Shown here: positions 39,622 to 49,691 of the stretch, piece by piece
Numbering within the stretch: position 1 is the stretch's first letter
Layout: each line of letters opens with the position of its first letter
The notes under the pieces: generated by a model
Told to the model about the DNA's origin: nothing
Seen by the model: the letters and a program-made list of their open reading frames with translations, nothing else
Databases searched by the model: none
Position numbers and translations under genes: made by a program
Assembly (NCBI RefSeq): GCF_040371755.1
Contig: NZ_BAABWE010000009.1
Location: forward strand, 122,230-186,229
Length of the DNA stretch: 64,000 bases
Source of the DNA: Bermanella sp040371755
GTDB taxonomy: Bacteria; Pseudomonadota; Gammaproteobacteria; Pseudomonadales; Oceanobacteraceae
Reading direction: 5' to 3'

Positions 39622-40599
39622 ATGAAAGCGGTTATAGCAAACGGATACGGCAGCAGTGCTGTACTGGCACTTCAAGATGTAAGTACTCCCTTACCTCAAG
39701 CCGATGAAGTACGTATAAAACTACACGCCAGCCCAGTAAGCCAAGCGGACACAATGATGCGTCAAGGCACGCCAAGGTTTGCCCGTTTATTTTTAGGTCT
39801 GCTGCGGCCTAAACACCCTATTCCCGGTACTGGGTTAGCGGGTGTGGTCGATTGCATTGGGGATAAAGTAACTCACTTGAATGTAGGGGATGAGATATAT
39901 GGGGAAAGCGCTGATTCTTTTGGCTGCCATGCTCAATACATTATTCTACCCAGCGATGCATTGATCCGTAAAAAACCAAAAAGCATCGCCTTTGAACAAG
40001 CCAGTACCTTGTGCGATGGCCCATTAACGGCATATAACTTTCTTGTCCATATGGCTAATATCCAACCTCAACAAACCGTTTTGATCAATGGCGCCTCAGG
40101 AAGTATTGGCCACGCTGCGGTGCAAATTGCAAAAGCCAAAGGAGCAAATGTCATCGCCGTATGCAGCCAAAAGAACCATGAATGGGTCACCAAACTGGGG
40201 GCCGACCAAGTGATCGACTACCACCAAGAAGACTTTACTCAAAACAAGAGTGCGTACGATGTAATATTTGATACTGTGGGCAAGCGTAGCTTCAAATGCT
40301 GTAAACACGCATTAACATCAACAGGAATGTATTTATCGCCGGTATTGAGCCTTTCTTTATTGGGGCATATGTTACTCAGCGTAATTTGGGGGAATAAAAA
40401 GGCCAAATTTTCCGCGACCGGATTGACCGACAAAGGGTTATTAAATGAGTGGCTTATTCAATTAGAGGCACTTATCGAGAAAAAACAACTGTCACCTTTT
40501 GTCGAAAAAATCTACCCACTTGATGCTATTCATCAAGCCCATGACCATGTAGACACGCAACATAAAAAAGGCAGTGTGGTGATTAACTTAGCCTCCTAG
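39622..40599 (+). CDS. NADPH-dependent quinone oxidoreductase-like MDR protein
   Basis: 325 residues. Zinc-independent medium-chain dehydrogenase/reductase: N-terminal GroES-like part (MKAVIANGYGSSAVLALQDV, PIPGTGLAGVVDCIGDKV), then Rossmann domain with LINGASGSIGHAAVQIAKAK. Zinc-ligand cysteines of alcohol dehydrogenases are absent. Reduces quinones or enones with NADPH in relatives. Probably induced when the divergent TetR protein releases the two operators. Confidence 0.85.
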   Translation: MKAVIANGYGSSAVLALQDVSTPLPQADEVRIKLHASPVSQADTMMRQGTPRFARLFLGLLRPKHPIPGTGLAGVVDCIGDKVTHLNVGDEIYGESADSFGCHAQYIILPSDALIRKKPKSIAFEQASTLCDGPLTAYNFLVHMANIQPQQTVLINGASGSIGHAAVQIAKAKGANVIAVCSQKNHEWVTKLGADQVIDYHQEDFTQNKSAYDVIFDTVGKRSFKCCKHALTSTGMYLSPVLSLSLLGHMLLSVIWGNKKAKFSATGLTDKGLLNEWLIQLEALIEKKQLSPFVEKIYPLDAIHQAHDHVDTQHKKGSVVINLAS

Positions 40600-40706
40600 G
40601 TATGCTCCATTTGGGCATCTTGGGGAATTTTGCTACTATGGCGGGCTACCATGCCCATTGGGTGTGGGGCTTATAATAATCAAAAGTTACCATTGAAGGT
40701 CCCGCC

Positions 40707-42269
40707 GTGTCATTACAACCCTTAGACTTATTAGCCCTATTTGGCTATTTGCTGATCATCACAGGTATCGGCTTTTATTTTTCCCGCAAGAATACCAACA
40801 CAGAAGAATACTTTGTCGGCGGACGCAGCTTTAGTGGTTGGGTGATTGGTTTATCTTTAGTGGGCACATCAATCAGTTCAATTACGTTTTTGGCTTACCC
40901 TGGGGATGCCTTTAAAACCAGCTGGCTTAGATTTGTACCTAACCTAATGCTGCCTTTAGGGATACTCATTGCTGCTTATTTGTTTTTACCGTTTTTTCGT
41001 CGCGGTAAAGTCACCTCAGCATATGAATATTTAGAAGATCGCTTTGGGCCTAGCGTGCGTGTATACGGTGCCGTTGCCTTTATCATCGCGCAGATTGTGC
41101 GTGTTAGTATGATTTTATTTTTACTCTCTTTAGTTATTCAAGAACTGACAGGATTAAGCGCCACAAGTTGTATTTTAATTGGCGGTATCATTGTGGCCAT
41201 TTACACCATAGTGGGTGGTATTGATGCCGTTATCTGGACAGATGTTATGCAAACCATGGTTTTGCTTTTAGGCGGGTTGTTGTGCCTGTGGGTGATAATT
41301 GATGCTCTACCCGGTGGTCTTGGTCAAATTTTTGAAGTGGCCAATCAATTCGATAAACTATCGTTTAGTGTGTTAGAAAACGGCAATTTACAGGCGGTGG
41401 GCTGGGAAATTCGCTTTGATGAAAAAACCATAAGCATGATGCTGTTTATTGGTTTAATTGCATGGTTAACCGAGTACTCGTCAAACCAAAATACAGTACA
41501 GCGTTATTGTGCATCTAAATCGACCCATGAAGCGCGTAAAGCCATGTTAGTGGCTGTATGTAGTTCATTGCCTATTTGGGCATTTTATATGTTTTTAGGT
41601 ACTGCTCTGTTTGTATTCTTCCAAGAGTTTCCTGCTGTGGCAGCCACTGAAATGCTTAATGGCGAACGCGCCCCCGAACAAATTTTACCCTATTTTATTA
41701 GTAACCACTTACCAGCAGGAGTTGCAGGAATTGTCATTGCATCTGCTTTAGCTGCAGCCATGTCCTCGTTAGATAGCTCTATCAATGCTATTTCAACGGT
41801 TTCTGTTGTGGATATTTATCGCCGCCATTTAAAGCCCAATGAAAACGATAAACATTATTTGAAAGCGGCATGGGTAATTGCTTCTATTAGTGCAGTATTA
41901 ATGATCGGCGGAGCCATTTATTTAGCCAATGCTGAAACAAAAACCCTACAAGATACTGCCACCATTTTAACCAGCATTTTAGGCGGCGGCTTATTAGGTT
42001 TGTACATGATTGGTTTCTTCACCAAAAAAGGCGATGCCAGAGCCGCTTGGGCTGGCCTAGTTAGCACCATGGTTTTTACTATCTGGACAATTCTAAGTAA
42101 AAACCAACTATTGCCCGATTCAATCAGTGTACCGTTTGACCTGTATTACACTGGCTTTGTAGGTAATGTAATCATGTTTATTGTGACTTATGTAGTAGCC
42201 AGCAAAATATTAAAAACCAGTAAAGACCTAACGGGATTAACGGTTTGGGATATGCCAAAAACTAAATAA
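40707..42269 (+). CDS. Sodium:solute symporter (SSS/SLC5 family)
   Basis: 520 residues, GTG start with AAGG upstream. About 13-14 membrane helices. Family signatures: NTEEYFVGGRSFSGWVIGLS, SISSITFLAYPGDA, GGIDAVIWTDVMQ, and ASALAAAMSSLDSSINAIST (the Na2 region). Imports a solute with sodium; the substrate (sugar, sialic acid or other) cannot be read from the sequence. Single gene, ended by a bidirectional terminator. Confidence 0.9.
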   Translation: MSLQPLDLLALFGYLLIITGIGFYFSRKNTNTEEYFVGGRSFSGWVIGLSLVGTSISSITFLAYPGDAFKTSWLRFVPNLMLPLGILIAAYLFLPFFRRGKVTSAYEYLEDRFGPSVRVYGAVAFIIAQIVRVSMILFLLSLVIQELTGLSATSCILIGGIIVAIYTIVGGIDAVIWTDVMQTMVLLLGGLLCLWVIIDALPGGLGQIFEVANQFDKLSFSVLENGNLQAVGWEIRFDEKTISMMLFIGLIAWLTEYSSNQNTVQRYCASKSTHEARKAMLVAVCSSLPIWAFYMFLGTALFVFFQEFPAVAATEMLNGERAPEQILPYFISNHLPAGVAGIVIASALAAAMSSLDSSINAISTVSVVDIYRRHLKPNENDKHYLKAAWVIASISAVLMIGGAIYLANAETKTLQDTATILTSILGGGLLGLYMIGFFTKKGDARAAWAGLVSTMVFTIWTILSKNQLLPDSISVPFDLYYTGFVGNVIMFIVTYVVASKILKTSKDLTGLTVWDMPKTK

Positions 42270-42286
42270 CCATATAATCTCAGTAT

Positions 42287-42317
42287 AAAAAAACGGAGCT
42301 TATGGCTCCGTTTTTTT
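42287..42317. terminator. Bidirectional terminator between symporter and YkgJ genes
   Basis: A7 plus CGGAGC, five-base loop, GCTCCG plus T7. Convergent genes share it; it touches the YkgJ-gene stop codon at 42316. Confidence 0.92.
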
Positions 42318-42717
42318 ATACTCGCTTTATGTACGCACAATGATTGGGTTTTGGCCCCACCCTTGGGTGTTCACGACAAGTTTTTGGACGCTTGTTATAG
42401 ATTGTGCATCGACGCGTTTCTCTATGTAGATACAAGCAATCGTTGTTCGATAGCCGTGTTAAGGTATAGATGCTTGTCTTGAAGTTGAAATGCTCTACCA
42501 CTCCTTGTTTCATTAATTGTTTTGCAAGTTGCTTTGGAGGTTCATTCTCGGCTTCAAACTCAGAAATGAGTTCCATACGAATCAAATCACTCAGCCTTAC
42601 CTCTACAGGTAACGTGCAACAGGTAGCATTACAATCATCGCACAAGCCATTTTTATATTTAATCCAAGTGGATAAATTATCCACGTTCACAGCTTTAATC
42701 TTTTTTACCTTAGCCAA
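42316..42717 (-). CDS. YkgJ-family cysteine cluster protein
   Basis: 133 residues; the frame opens with TTG (MAKVKKIKAVNVDN). The cysteine cluster is CDDCNATCCTLPVEV (28-36) with later CLYLHRETRRCTIYNKRPKTC and GPKPNHC. Such clusters bind zinc or an Fe-S centre; the family's function is unsettled. It lies 15 bases downstream of a small acidic protein gene. The non-ATG start has a weak ribosome site, so the true start may differ by a few codons. Confidence 0.8.
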   Translation of the reverse strand: MAKVKKIKAVNVDNLSTWIKYKNGLCDDCNATCCTLPVEVRLSDLIRMELISEFEAENEPPKQLAKQLMKQGVVEHFNFKTSIYTLTRLSNNDCLYLHRETRRCTIYNKRPKTCREHPRVGPKPNHCAYIKRV

Positions 42718-42732
42718 TTCGCTTTCTCGCCA

Positions 42733-42951
42733 TTAGGTAAATACAATGAACTCTGCTTCGTCATCGAAGTCTTCATCTGGTAATACATCTTCCAAAGGGT
42801 ATTTGCCAGACTCATCGCACCAATTGTAATAAGTATCTTGGTCTAACACCAAGTCTCCGTTTTCTTCTTCAATTAGCGCTTTTGACTTCTTTAAGGCTTT
42901 TTTCAGTGCTTTCTTTTGATTATTACTCACACTAATTTCTTGAATACTCAT
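42733..42951 (-). CDS. Small acidic hypothetical protein
   Basis: 72 residues. A lysine-rich N-terminal helix (NNQKKALKKALKKSKALIEE) is followed by DTYYNWCDESGKYPLEDVLP and an extremely acidic tail (DEDFDDEAEFIVFT). No family recognised. ATG start, between the RRM gene and the YkgJ gene on the same strand with short gaps (19 and 15 bases), suggesting a small operon of three genes. Confidence 0.65.
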   Translation of the reverse strand: MSIQEISVSNNQKKALKKALKKSKALIEEENGDLVLDQDTYYNWCDESGKYPLEDVLPDEDFDDEAEFIVFT

Positions 42952-42970
42952 TTATAATCTCGTTATGTAA

Positions 42971-43213
42971 CTATTTATCTTCGGCTTTTTTAACACGAAT
43001 TTTGTTACCGGCCACTTCTAAACCATTTAAGTTTTTAACCGCCGCTTTGGCTTCACCCGGCTTTGGCATTTCCACAAAACCAAACCCCTTAGATTCGCCA
43101 GTAGAGCTATCAATAACTAAAGTACAAGACTGAACAGACCCAAAAGGCTCAAATAAACTTTGTACTTCATCTTGGGTAGTGGTTCGAGCTAGGTTTCGAA
43201 CAAGTAATTTCAT
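42971..43213 (-). CDS. RNA-binding protein, single RRM
   Basis: 80 residues from MKLLVRNLARTTTQDEV; the longer open frame is not family-like. The RNP2 motif is LLVRNL (3-8) and RNP1 KGFGFVEM (about 42-49), giving a complete RRM fold. Such short RRM proteins bind single-stranded RNA and are often cold-regulated in gammaproteobacteria. It starts 51 bases downstream of the MASE1 kinase stop. Possible role in post-transcriptional control. Confidence 0.88.
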   Translation of the reverse strand: MKLLVRNLARTTTQDEVQSLFEPFGSVQSCTLVIDSSTGESKGFGFVEMPKPGEAKAAVKNLNGLEVAGNKIRVKKAEDK

Positions 43214-43263
43214 AGGAGATCCAGTAGAATAGAGCAGATATTTTCGGACTATAATAACAGGTT

Positions 43264-46071
43264 TTAATGGTTTCCCCCATGCCAATCTATTGCATGGGAC
43301 TTTATTACGGATAGAATGGTAAGGAGCATGTTTTCTTCATCAATGGGTTTGGCTATATGACCATTCATACCCACAGCCATGCACTTATCAATATCTTCTT
43401 GCATCGCATTGGCGGTCATTGCAACGATTGGTAAATATTGGAAGTCTTCATTGGAGCGAATAATAGCGGTTGCCGCATAACCATCTAATACAGGCATTTG
43501 AATATCCATGAGTACAATATTAAACCCTAATATAGCTTCTAACTTATTGATGGCATCTTGACCATCAACCGCTTGCGTGACGGATGCACCATGGCTCTCT
43601 AAAAGCTCAGTTGCAATCATTCTATTTAACTGTATATCCTCAACTAGCAGTATATTAATACCCTTTAGCGAATCCTTTTGAATTATCGTTTTATTTGCTT
43701 TTTTACTCCCTGTGTTCTGCACCAACATATCTTCAACGGTAAATGCAGCACTAGCCTTAGGTGTAATTAATGGTATGCTGACTTTGAACTCGCATCCATG
43801 TCCTTCTGTACTTATTAATTCAATAGAACCATCCATTAAGTCAATAATTTGTTTGCTTATTGCTAAACCTAACCCTGTTCCGCCAAATTTACGTGTGGTT
43901 GAATTATCGGCTTGTCTAAATGATTGGAAAATATATTTTTGTTGGCTAGACGATATACCTACTCCCGTGTCTTTTACAGAAAAATTTAATAATTCCACAT
44001 CATTCACTACATCCACACTAAGACTTAAGCTGACGCTGCCTTTATCTGTAAACTTAAACGCATTACTTAATAAATTAAGTAATACCTGCTCTAACCTTAA
44101 GGCATCGCCTACCAATGTAACTGGAAGCTTAGAATCTGCCTGTAAATTGAATTCAACATTTTTACTTTTAGATTGAATACTAAATATCGCATGAAGTTTG
44201 CTAAGTAAAAGTGATAAATCAAATTCAATGGATTCAAGTTCTAATTTACCAGATTCAATCTTTGCAAAATCTAATGTTTGATTAATTAACAACATCAATG
44301 TTTCAGATGCTAATTTCGATTGCTCTAAATATCTAGATTGAACATCATTAAGGTTTGTCTTTAAACACAAATTTATCAAACCAATAATTGCATTAAGAGG
44401 GGTGCGTAACTCATGACTCATGTTTGCTAAAAACATGGACTTTGCTTTACTTGCAAACTGAGATTTTTCTTTAGAAACCCTCAATTCTTTAGTTCTTTTC
44501 TCAACCATACGACTAGTGTATTCAATTGTTCCAGTTACCATTAATATAAACGCTTGAAAAAGTGCTGATAAAATAAACCCTATAATTAATATCAACCAGC
44601 TCACCCAGTCCTTTGATCCTAGGTCAAAATGACTTGTGGGATAAAACTCTAATAGATAATCACGATTAGCAAACGAAACAGTTTTTGACACCCCAGAATA
44701 AGTCCGATGTAAATCGACATTAGTTTGAATTATAGGTTTGACATCACTTGCGTTCGTGATATCACTCATTTTAAATGTGATTTCTTCTTTTTCTGCTAAA
44801 TCCAATACTGGCCTTACTATATTATTAAAAATATACACTCCACTGACATATCCCAATAAATGAGTATTATCTGGATATTTTTTCCACACTGGTAAATACA
44901 ATATAGTGGCTGCTTGCGATTCATTACCTTGTACAAGCTGAATGGGAGGTGTAGCCTGACCTTTTGAAGTACGCTGAACGTCTTTCAAAATATTCAATCT
45001 ATCAGGCAGGCTTCCCAAGTCTAAGCCATGTGCTTTTTCATTAGTCTTTAATGGAAAAATAAAAATAATTGGGTAATAAATATTTTTTATTTGCGAAGGA
45101 ATCATCTCTTTAATTTTATTTGGCTGCTTAAATAAAAAGTCCTTATACCCTTGTAGTTGAAGTTCTTTTTCCTTAGATGCTCTATCTTTATGTTCAATTA
45201 TTTCCGTCCAACCCACTCCATGCAATATAGAACTACCACCCAATAGCACTGATGAAAATTTGTTAAATTCTTTAAATGTGACTGAATTACTGCCTTGAAA
45301 ATACGCTTGATATGATAATAATTTGTTTTTTGATATAGATAACTGTTCATTAATTTTATGAGAATATTGATTTGCATAATCACTAATAACATCGTCAACT
45401 TGAATTTTTCTATTTTCTTGTGACCAGATAAATAACAAACAAGTAGCAATGAAGATAATTGATGAAGGTAAAATGACTTGTAACTTACGTCTTTTAGAGA
45501 ATATAGAAGTCGATGAAAATAATACAATCAACATCGGGGTGAATAATAATATACCAATGGCGTCACCTATCCACCATGTTAACCAAGTAAACATTACTTC
45601 TTCGTTGGTGATTATTCCATTGATTAATAAAGCACTTGTTCCAAAGGTACTGGCGATTAAACAACTAATTGGCGTAACAATCAGGGAAAATCGAACAATA
45701 GACTTTGGAACATCAACCAAGTTACTGGTGCCCACTAGTTTTTTAAATAAACAATAACCTGCTATTAATTGTAACGTAGCACCTGATGCTATTTTAATAG
45801 GTGCAACGGTCATAGACCATTGTAAGAATTCAAATTGGTTAGTGGCCTGACCAAAATTTAATAGAAATGAGCCAGAGAATACGCCTAAAGCAATCCAAGG
45901 CATGGGGAAGATAATCGCAAGGGCAAGAGCCAAGCCCGAAGCAGGCCATACGGCAGAAGCAAAACCTGGGGGTATAGCTAATCCCAAACCAAATAAGCCT
46001 GACAGGTAGTAACTGATGAATGCGATGCAATAGACACTCAGCGCACTATAAAATGGATTTAGCCCCTTCAT
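43264..46071 (-). CDS. Hybrid sensor histidine kinase with MASE1 and CHASE input domains
   Basis: 935 residues. MASE1-like membrane domain about 8-215 (FASAVWPASGLALALAIIFP); CHASE periplasmic domain about 235-470 (SSILHGVGWTEII, VWKKYPDNTHLLGYVSGVYI); last membrane helix about 488-512; HisKA with H553 in NMSHELRTPLNA; HATPase with LLSNAFKFTDKGS, DTGVGIS, GGTGLGLAIS; and one C-terminal receiver with D856. CHASE domains bind extracellular small ligands. No Hpt domain is visible, so an outside phosphotransferase is needed. Input ligand unknown. Confidence 0.92.
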   Translation of the reverse strand: MKGLNPFYSALSVYCIAFISYYLSGLFGLGLAIPPGFASAVWPASGLALALAIIFPMPWIALGVFSGSFLLNFGQATNQFEFLQWSMTVAPIKIASGATLQLIAGYCLFKKLVGTSNLVDVPKSIVRFSLIVTPISCLIASTFGTSALLINGIITNEEVMFTWLTWWIGDAIGILLFTPMLIVLFSSTSIFSKRRKLQVILPSSIIFIATCLLFIWSQENRKIQVDDVISDYANQYSHKINEQLSISKNKLLSYQAYFQGSNSVTFKEFNKFSSVLLGGSSILHGVGWTEIIEHKDRASKEKELQLQGYKDFLFKQPNKIKEMIPSQIKNIYYPIIFIFPLKTNEKAHGLDLGSLPDRLNILKDVQRTSKGQATPPIQLVQGNESQAATILYLPVWKKYPDNTHLLGYVSGVYIFNNIVRPVLDLAEKEEITFKMSDITNASDVKPIIQTNVDLHRTYSGVSKTVSFANRDYLLEFYPTSHFDLGSKDWVSWLILIIGFILSALFQAFILMVTGTIEYTSRMVEKRTKELRVSKEKSQFASKAKSMFLANMSHELRTPLNAIIGLINLCLKTNLNDVQSRYLEQSKLASETLMLLINQTLDFAKIESGKLELESIEFDLSLLLSKLHAIFSIQSKSKNVEFNLQADSKLPVTLVGDALRLEQVLLNLLSNAFKFTDKGSVSLSLSVDVVNDVELLNFSVKDTGVGISSSQQKYIFQSFRQADNSTTRKFGGTGLGLAISKQIIDLMDGSIELISTEGHGCEFKVSIPLITPKASAAFTVEDMLVQNTGSKKANKTIIQKDSLKGINILLVEDIQLNRMIATELLESHGASVTQAVDGQDAINKLEAILGFNIVLMDIQMPVLDGYAATAIIRSNEDFQYLPIVAMTANAMQEDIDKCMAVGMNGHIAKPIDEENMLLTILSVIKSHAIDWHGGNH

Positions 46072-46108
46072 ATAGTCTGAGTGTAGACGGTTTTTAAATT
46101 CTTATAGC

Positions 46109-46633
46109 CTAATACACGGTGGCATTCGATGCGACATCATGGCGAACAAGGGCATTTGCGCCAATAATGGCACCATCCCCAATCGTGACGCCAGGTAAAA
46201 TCTTAACACCTGCCCCCACCCATACATCATTCCCCACTACCACTGGTTTTGCGATGCACAGCCCATTGCGTCGTGCTACCGTATCGCGAGGGTGATCCAC
46301 TGTATAAATGTGTACATTTGGCCCTAGCAGTACGTCATTACCAAATACAATATTAGCACTGTCTAATAATACGCAATTAAAGTTAGCAAAAAAGTTTTCT
46401 CCAACTGTAATTTGTGTTCCATAGTCGCATTGAAAACCAGGCTCTAATACAAGTTGCTCTCCTTTTTCGTTAAAAAGACGAGTAATATGCTTTAGGTTTC
46501 CCTTACTTGGATGACCATTAAATTTTGCACACGCTTGCCTAGCTTGCTCGCGCATTAATCGCAATTCCAATGCCACTGGATTAAACCAATCGCCGTTTAG
46601 CATTTTTTGCTTTTCTGATGTTTCAGCTATCAC
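46109..46633 (-). CDS. Maltose/galactoside O-acetyltransferase-like protein, short C-terminus
   Basis: 174 residues, GTG start. N-terminal helix KMLNGDWFNPVALELRLMRE and left-handed beta-helix hexapeptides with NCVLLDSANIVFG, VHIYTVDHPRD (catalytic histidine H~116) and GNDVWVGAGVKILPGVTIGD. It resembles Maa/LacA acetyltransferases, which have about 183-200 residues and end with an AGNPAK segment; this protein stops at NATVY, just before. Activity may survive, since the active site is upstream. Downstream of the RND pump by one base, on the same strand. Confidence 0.82.
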   Translation of the reverse strand: MIAETSEKQKMLNGDWFNPVALELRLMREQARQACAKFNGHPSKGNLKHITRLFNEKGEQLVLEPGFQCDYGTQITVGENFFANFNCVLLDSANIVFGNDVLLGPNVHIYTVDHPRDTVARRNGLCIAKPVVVGNDVWVGAGVKILPGVTIGDGAIIGANALVRHDVASNATVY

Positions 46634-46634
46634 T

Positions 46635-49600
46635 TTAGGCCGCCTTCAGATTTTTTACGACATCCGCTTGTGTCGTAAAAATCACATATAGGACGGGCAC
46701 CACAAATAAACTTAGTAATGTAGAAACGATTAGCCCACCAATAATAGCCCACCCCATTGGAGACCACATACTAGAGCCACTCAGTGTCAGGGGCAATAAA
46801 CCACCTATGGTTGTAACAGTGGTTAATAATATAGGTGTCATCCTTACTTGGGCGCTTTGTAAAATAGCATCAAAGATATCGATCCCTTCATGAATTTTTT
46901 GATTAGCATAATCTACAATAATAATTGCATTATTAACCACAATCCCTACCAATGACGTTAGCCCTACAAATGCAGTAAATGAAAATGTATGGCCACTTAT
47001 AAATAATGCAAAGAAAGCACCTGTTGCCGCAAAAGGAATTGCACTAAAAATAATAAGTGGCTGTTTAAATGATTTAAATTGCATTACTAATACTGAAAAA
47101 ATACCTAACATAGCAATAATCAGTGCTTTTGCCATACCACCAAAAGACTCTTGTCGACTTTCTTGTTCACCGCCAAAATTTAACGACACACCTTTAGGTA
47201 ATGATAGTAAATTCAATTCTTGAGATAACTCTGATGTTACATTAGCAATATTAAACCCACTTTTAACATCAGCGGTTACTCGCCCCATTCGCTTTAAATT
47301 ATGATGTTGAATACCTGGAATACTATTTGCCATCTGCAATGAAGCTACTTGATTTAAAGGTATCATCGCTCCAGACGGAGACTGTAGTTGCATCGTATCA
47401 AATGCCCTAAGCTGAGGCTCCAATGAATCGGACGATTTTAAGGTGATAATAAACTCATCACCAAGTTGATCTTTATATGTGCCCATAGGCAAACCAACCA
47501 GAGCTGAACGAACGGTTTGGTCTATGGTACTTACTGATAACCCCAGCATCGCAGCCTTGTCGCGATTAATGTTCAACTTTATATCTATTTTGTTTTTACC
47601 TGTTGGGTTATCCACATTAACCGTTCCAGCGTGATTCACCATTATAGATTCCACTTGTTTGGCTATGTGTCTAATGCTTTCCCATTCATCACCTATCACC
47701 CTAACAGTAATAGGAGCCTCGGCAGGGGGGCCTTGATGAAATTCTTTGATTAATACCCGCACACCAGCTTGTTGATTAAGCTCATGCCTTAAGCGCTCAA
47801 CAAACGGCTCTACAATATTAAGCTCACTTTTATTTAATTTAACAAATAGCTGAGAGAAGTTAGGCGTTTGCCTATTTGGGCTAACATTATAATATATTCT
47901 AGGATTACCTCTTCCGATATTCATTACCACATCATCAACAATAGAATAACCCAATAATTTCTCTTCTATACGAATGGCATGTTCTTGAGTTTGATAAAAG
48001 CTACCTCCTTCTGGTAATTCAATATTCACCAGCAACATAGGTTTTTCTGCTTTTGGGAACAAACTAACGCCAATAAACGGAAACAAGCCAATAGCAAATA
48101 TAAATACAACTAATGCCATTGCAATCACAGATTTACGATGTAATAACGACCATTTCAATGTGCGAGCATAACGACCTGTACTTAGTTTATCTAATAGAGT
48201 TTGAGTTTTGGTCGTTGTATTTTTTTTATATTGTAAGCGTGTACTTAATAAAGGCGTTAATAATAGCGCTATAAATAAAGAGGCTATAAGAGTCAATACA
48301 ACTGTCACCGGCATAGACCGAATAAAACTACCGGATCCATTTTGCATCAAAAGCATAGGCACAAATGATAATATTGTTGTCAATGTTCCACTTACAATAG
48401 CCATAGCCACTTGGGTACTGCCCTTTTTAGCCGCCTGCATTGGGCTCAACCCTGTACGCTGCAAACGCATAACGTTTTCGATTACAACAATGGCATTATC
48501 GACCAATAAACCAAGAGCTATAACCAACCCTACAATGGACATTTGTTGAATGGCAAAACCAGATAAATCCAACCAGCCAATAGCAATAAATATAGAAATA
48601 GGTATGGCCAGCACAACAACAAAACTAGGACCTCGACCAAGTACTAAAAGACAAGCCAGCGCCACTAATACTAAGCCTTGAAATAAATTATTAAAAAACC
48701 CATCAACTCGAGATTTCACACTGATACTTTGATCATTAACAATTTGAATACCAAACTCTTCGTTCATATCTAATTCAAAATCGGTTAACTCCTGTTTTAT
48801 TTTCTCACTTACATTAAAAATATTACTGCCATGACGCTGTATAATGCTTAAAAAGATAGCAGGCTGACCTTTATAAAATCCACGATAGCTAGGAAGCGCT
48901 TCACCTAATTTTATTTTTGCCACGTTCCTTAAATAAATTGGCTGATTATCAATTGACGCGACAACAATGTTTTCAATTTCTTCAAGGTTTTTAAAGTCAC
49001 CACTGGTTAGCACACTAAAACGACGCTCTCCTGCATGCACATGACCACCAGGAATATTAAGCGAAGCACTATTAACCGCTTGATAAACCGTTTGCCAGCT
49101 TAAATTTAAGGCATGAAGCTTAGCTGGCTGTAACAGTACCTGTACTTCTAAATCAGGTATGGCCTCAACATCAACTCTTTTTACACCGGGAACTCGTTTT
49201 AATCTATTTTCAAGTTGTTCACTAATGGGTCGTAATCCCACGAAGTTAGATTGTTTGGTAAGTAATGCTATTTGCAAAATACCCACTTCACTTGGGGATA
49301 TTTTTTTAATATCTAGTTTTACTATGCCATTAGGCAATTGATTGCGAATATTATTGACCGCTGTTAATACATCATCGTATTTTTCATCTGGGTCTGAGCC
49401 ATATATAAAGTCTACTTCAAATCTCGCTAAACCATCTTCAATATTAGTTTTTACTTTTTCAATATCTTCAAGTTCATTTACCGCAGACTCAATTGGATCT
49501 ACTACTAGCGACTCCATGTCCAGAGGGTTTGTACCGGGGTTAACAACGACAATTGAAACCGCAGGAAAATCTAACTGAGGGTCTTCTGCTCTTGGCATAG

Positions 49601-49691
49601 TCAAAAATGAAACCACACCCAAAAGTACTAAAATACTGATTATAAGGTAGGTTATTTGATGGTTATCGATGGCGATTTCAGGAAGTTTCAT
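46635..49691 (-). CDS. RND-family efflux transporter permease
   Basis: 1018 residues, the normal HAE-RND length. TM1 about 13-31, large periplasmic loops, twelve helices overall. In TM4 GLLVDNAIVVIENV gives D398 but N399 where AcrB has a second aspartate, as in a known subgroup of RND pumps. Other family marks: NPGTNPLDMESLVVDPIE, LPEGGSFYQTQ and QFKSFKQPLIIF. Exports unknown compounds by proton exchange through an outer membrane channel encoded elsewhere. It overlaps the adaptor gene by four bases (ATGA), giving coupled translation. Confidence 0.92.
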   Translation of the reverse strand: MKLPEIAIDNHQITYLIISILVLLGVVSFLTMPRAEDPQLDFPAVSIVVVNPGTNPLDMESLVVDPIESAVNELEDIEKVKTNIEDGLARFEVDFIYGSDPDEKYDDVLTAVNNIRNQLPNGIVKLDIKKISPSEVGILQIALLTKQSNFVGLRPISEQLENRLKRVPGVKRVDVEAIPDLEVQVLLQPAKLHALNLSWQTVYQAVNSASLNIPGGHVHAGERRFSVLTSGDFKNLEEIENIVVASIDNQPIYLRNVAKIKLGEALPSYRGFYKGQPAIFLSIIQRHGSNIFNVSEKIKQELTDFELDMNEEFGIQIVNDQSISVKSRVDGFFNNLFQGLVLVALACLLVLGRGPSFVVVLAIPISIFIAIGWLDLSGFAIQQMSIVGLVIALGLLVDNAIVVIENVMRLQRTGLSPMQAAKKGSTQVAMAIVSGTLTTILSFVPMLLMQNGSGSFIRSMPVTVVLTLIASLFIALLLTPLLSTRLQYKKNTTTKTQTLLDKLSTGRYARTLKWSLLHRKSVIAMALVVFIFAIGLFPFIGVSLFPKAEKPMLLVNIELPEGGSFYQTQEHAIRIEEKLLGYSIVDDVVMNIGRGNPRIYYNVSPNRQTPNFSQLFVKLNKSELNIVEPFVERLRHELNQQAGVRVLIKEFHQGPPAEAPITVRVIGDEWESIRHIAKQVESIMVNHAGTVNVDNPTGKNKIDIKLNINRDKAAMLGLSVSTIDQTVRSALVGLPMGTYKDQLGDEFIITLKSSDSLEPQLRAFDTMQLQSPSGAMIPLNQVASLQMANSIPGIQHHNLKRMGRVTADVKSGFNIANVTSELSQELNLLSLPKGVSLNFGGEQESRQESFGGMAKALIIAMLGIFSVLVMQFKSFKQPLIIFSAIPFAATGAFFALFISGHTFSFTAFVGLTSLVGIVVNNAIIIVDYANQKIHEGIDIFDAILQSAQVRMTPILLTTVTTIGGLLPLTLSGSSMWSPMGWAIIGGLIVSTLLSLFVVPVLYVIFTTQADVVKNLKAA

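Noticed and set aside
44121..45757. Plus-strand open frames antisense to the MASE1 kinase
   Set aside because: Shadows of a strongly supported kinase reading frame; no ribosome sites or families.
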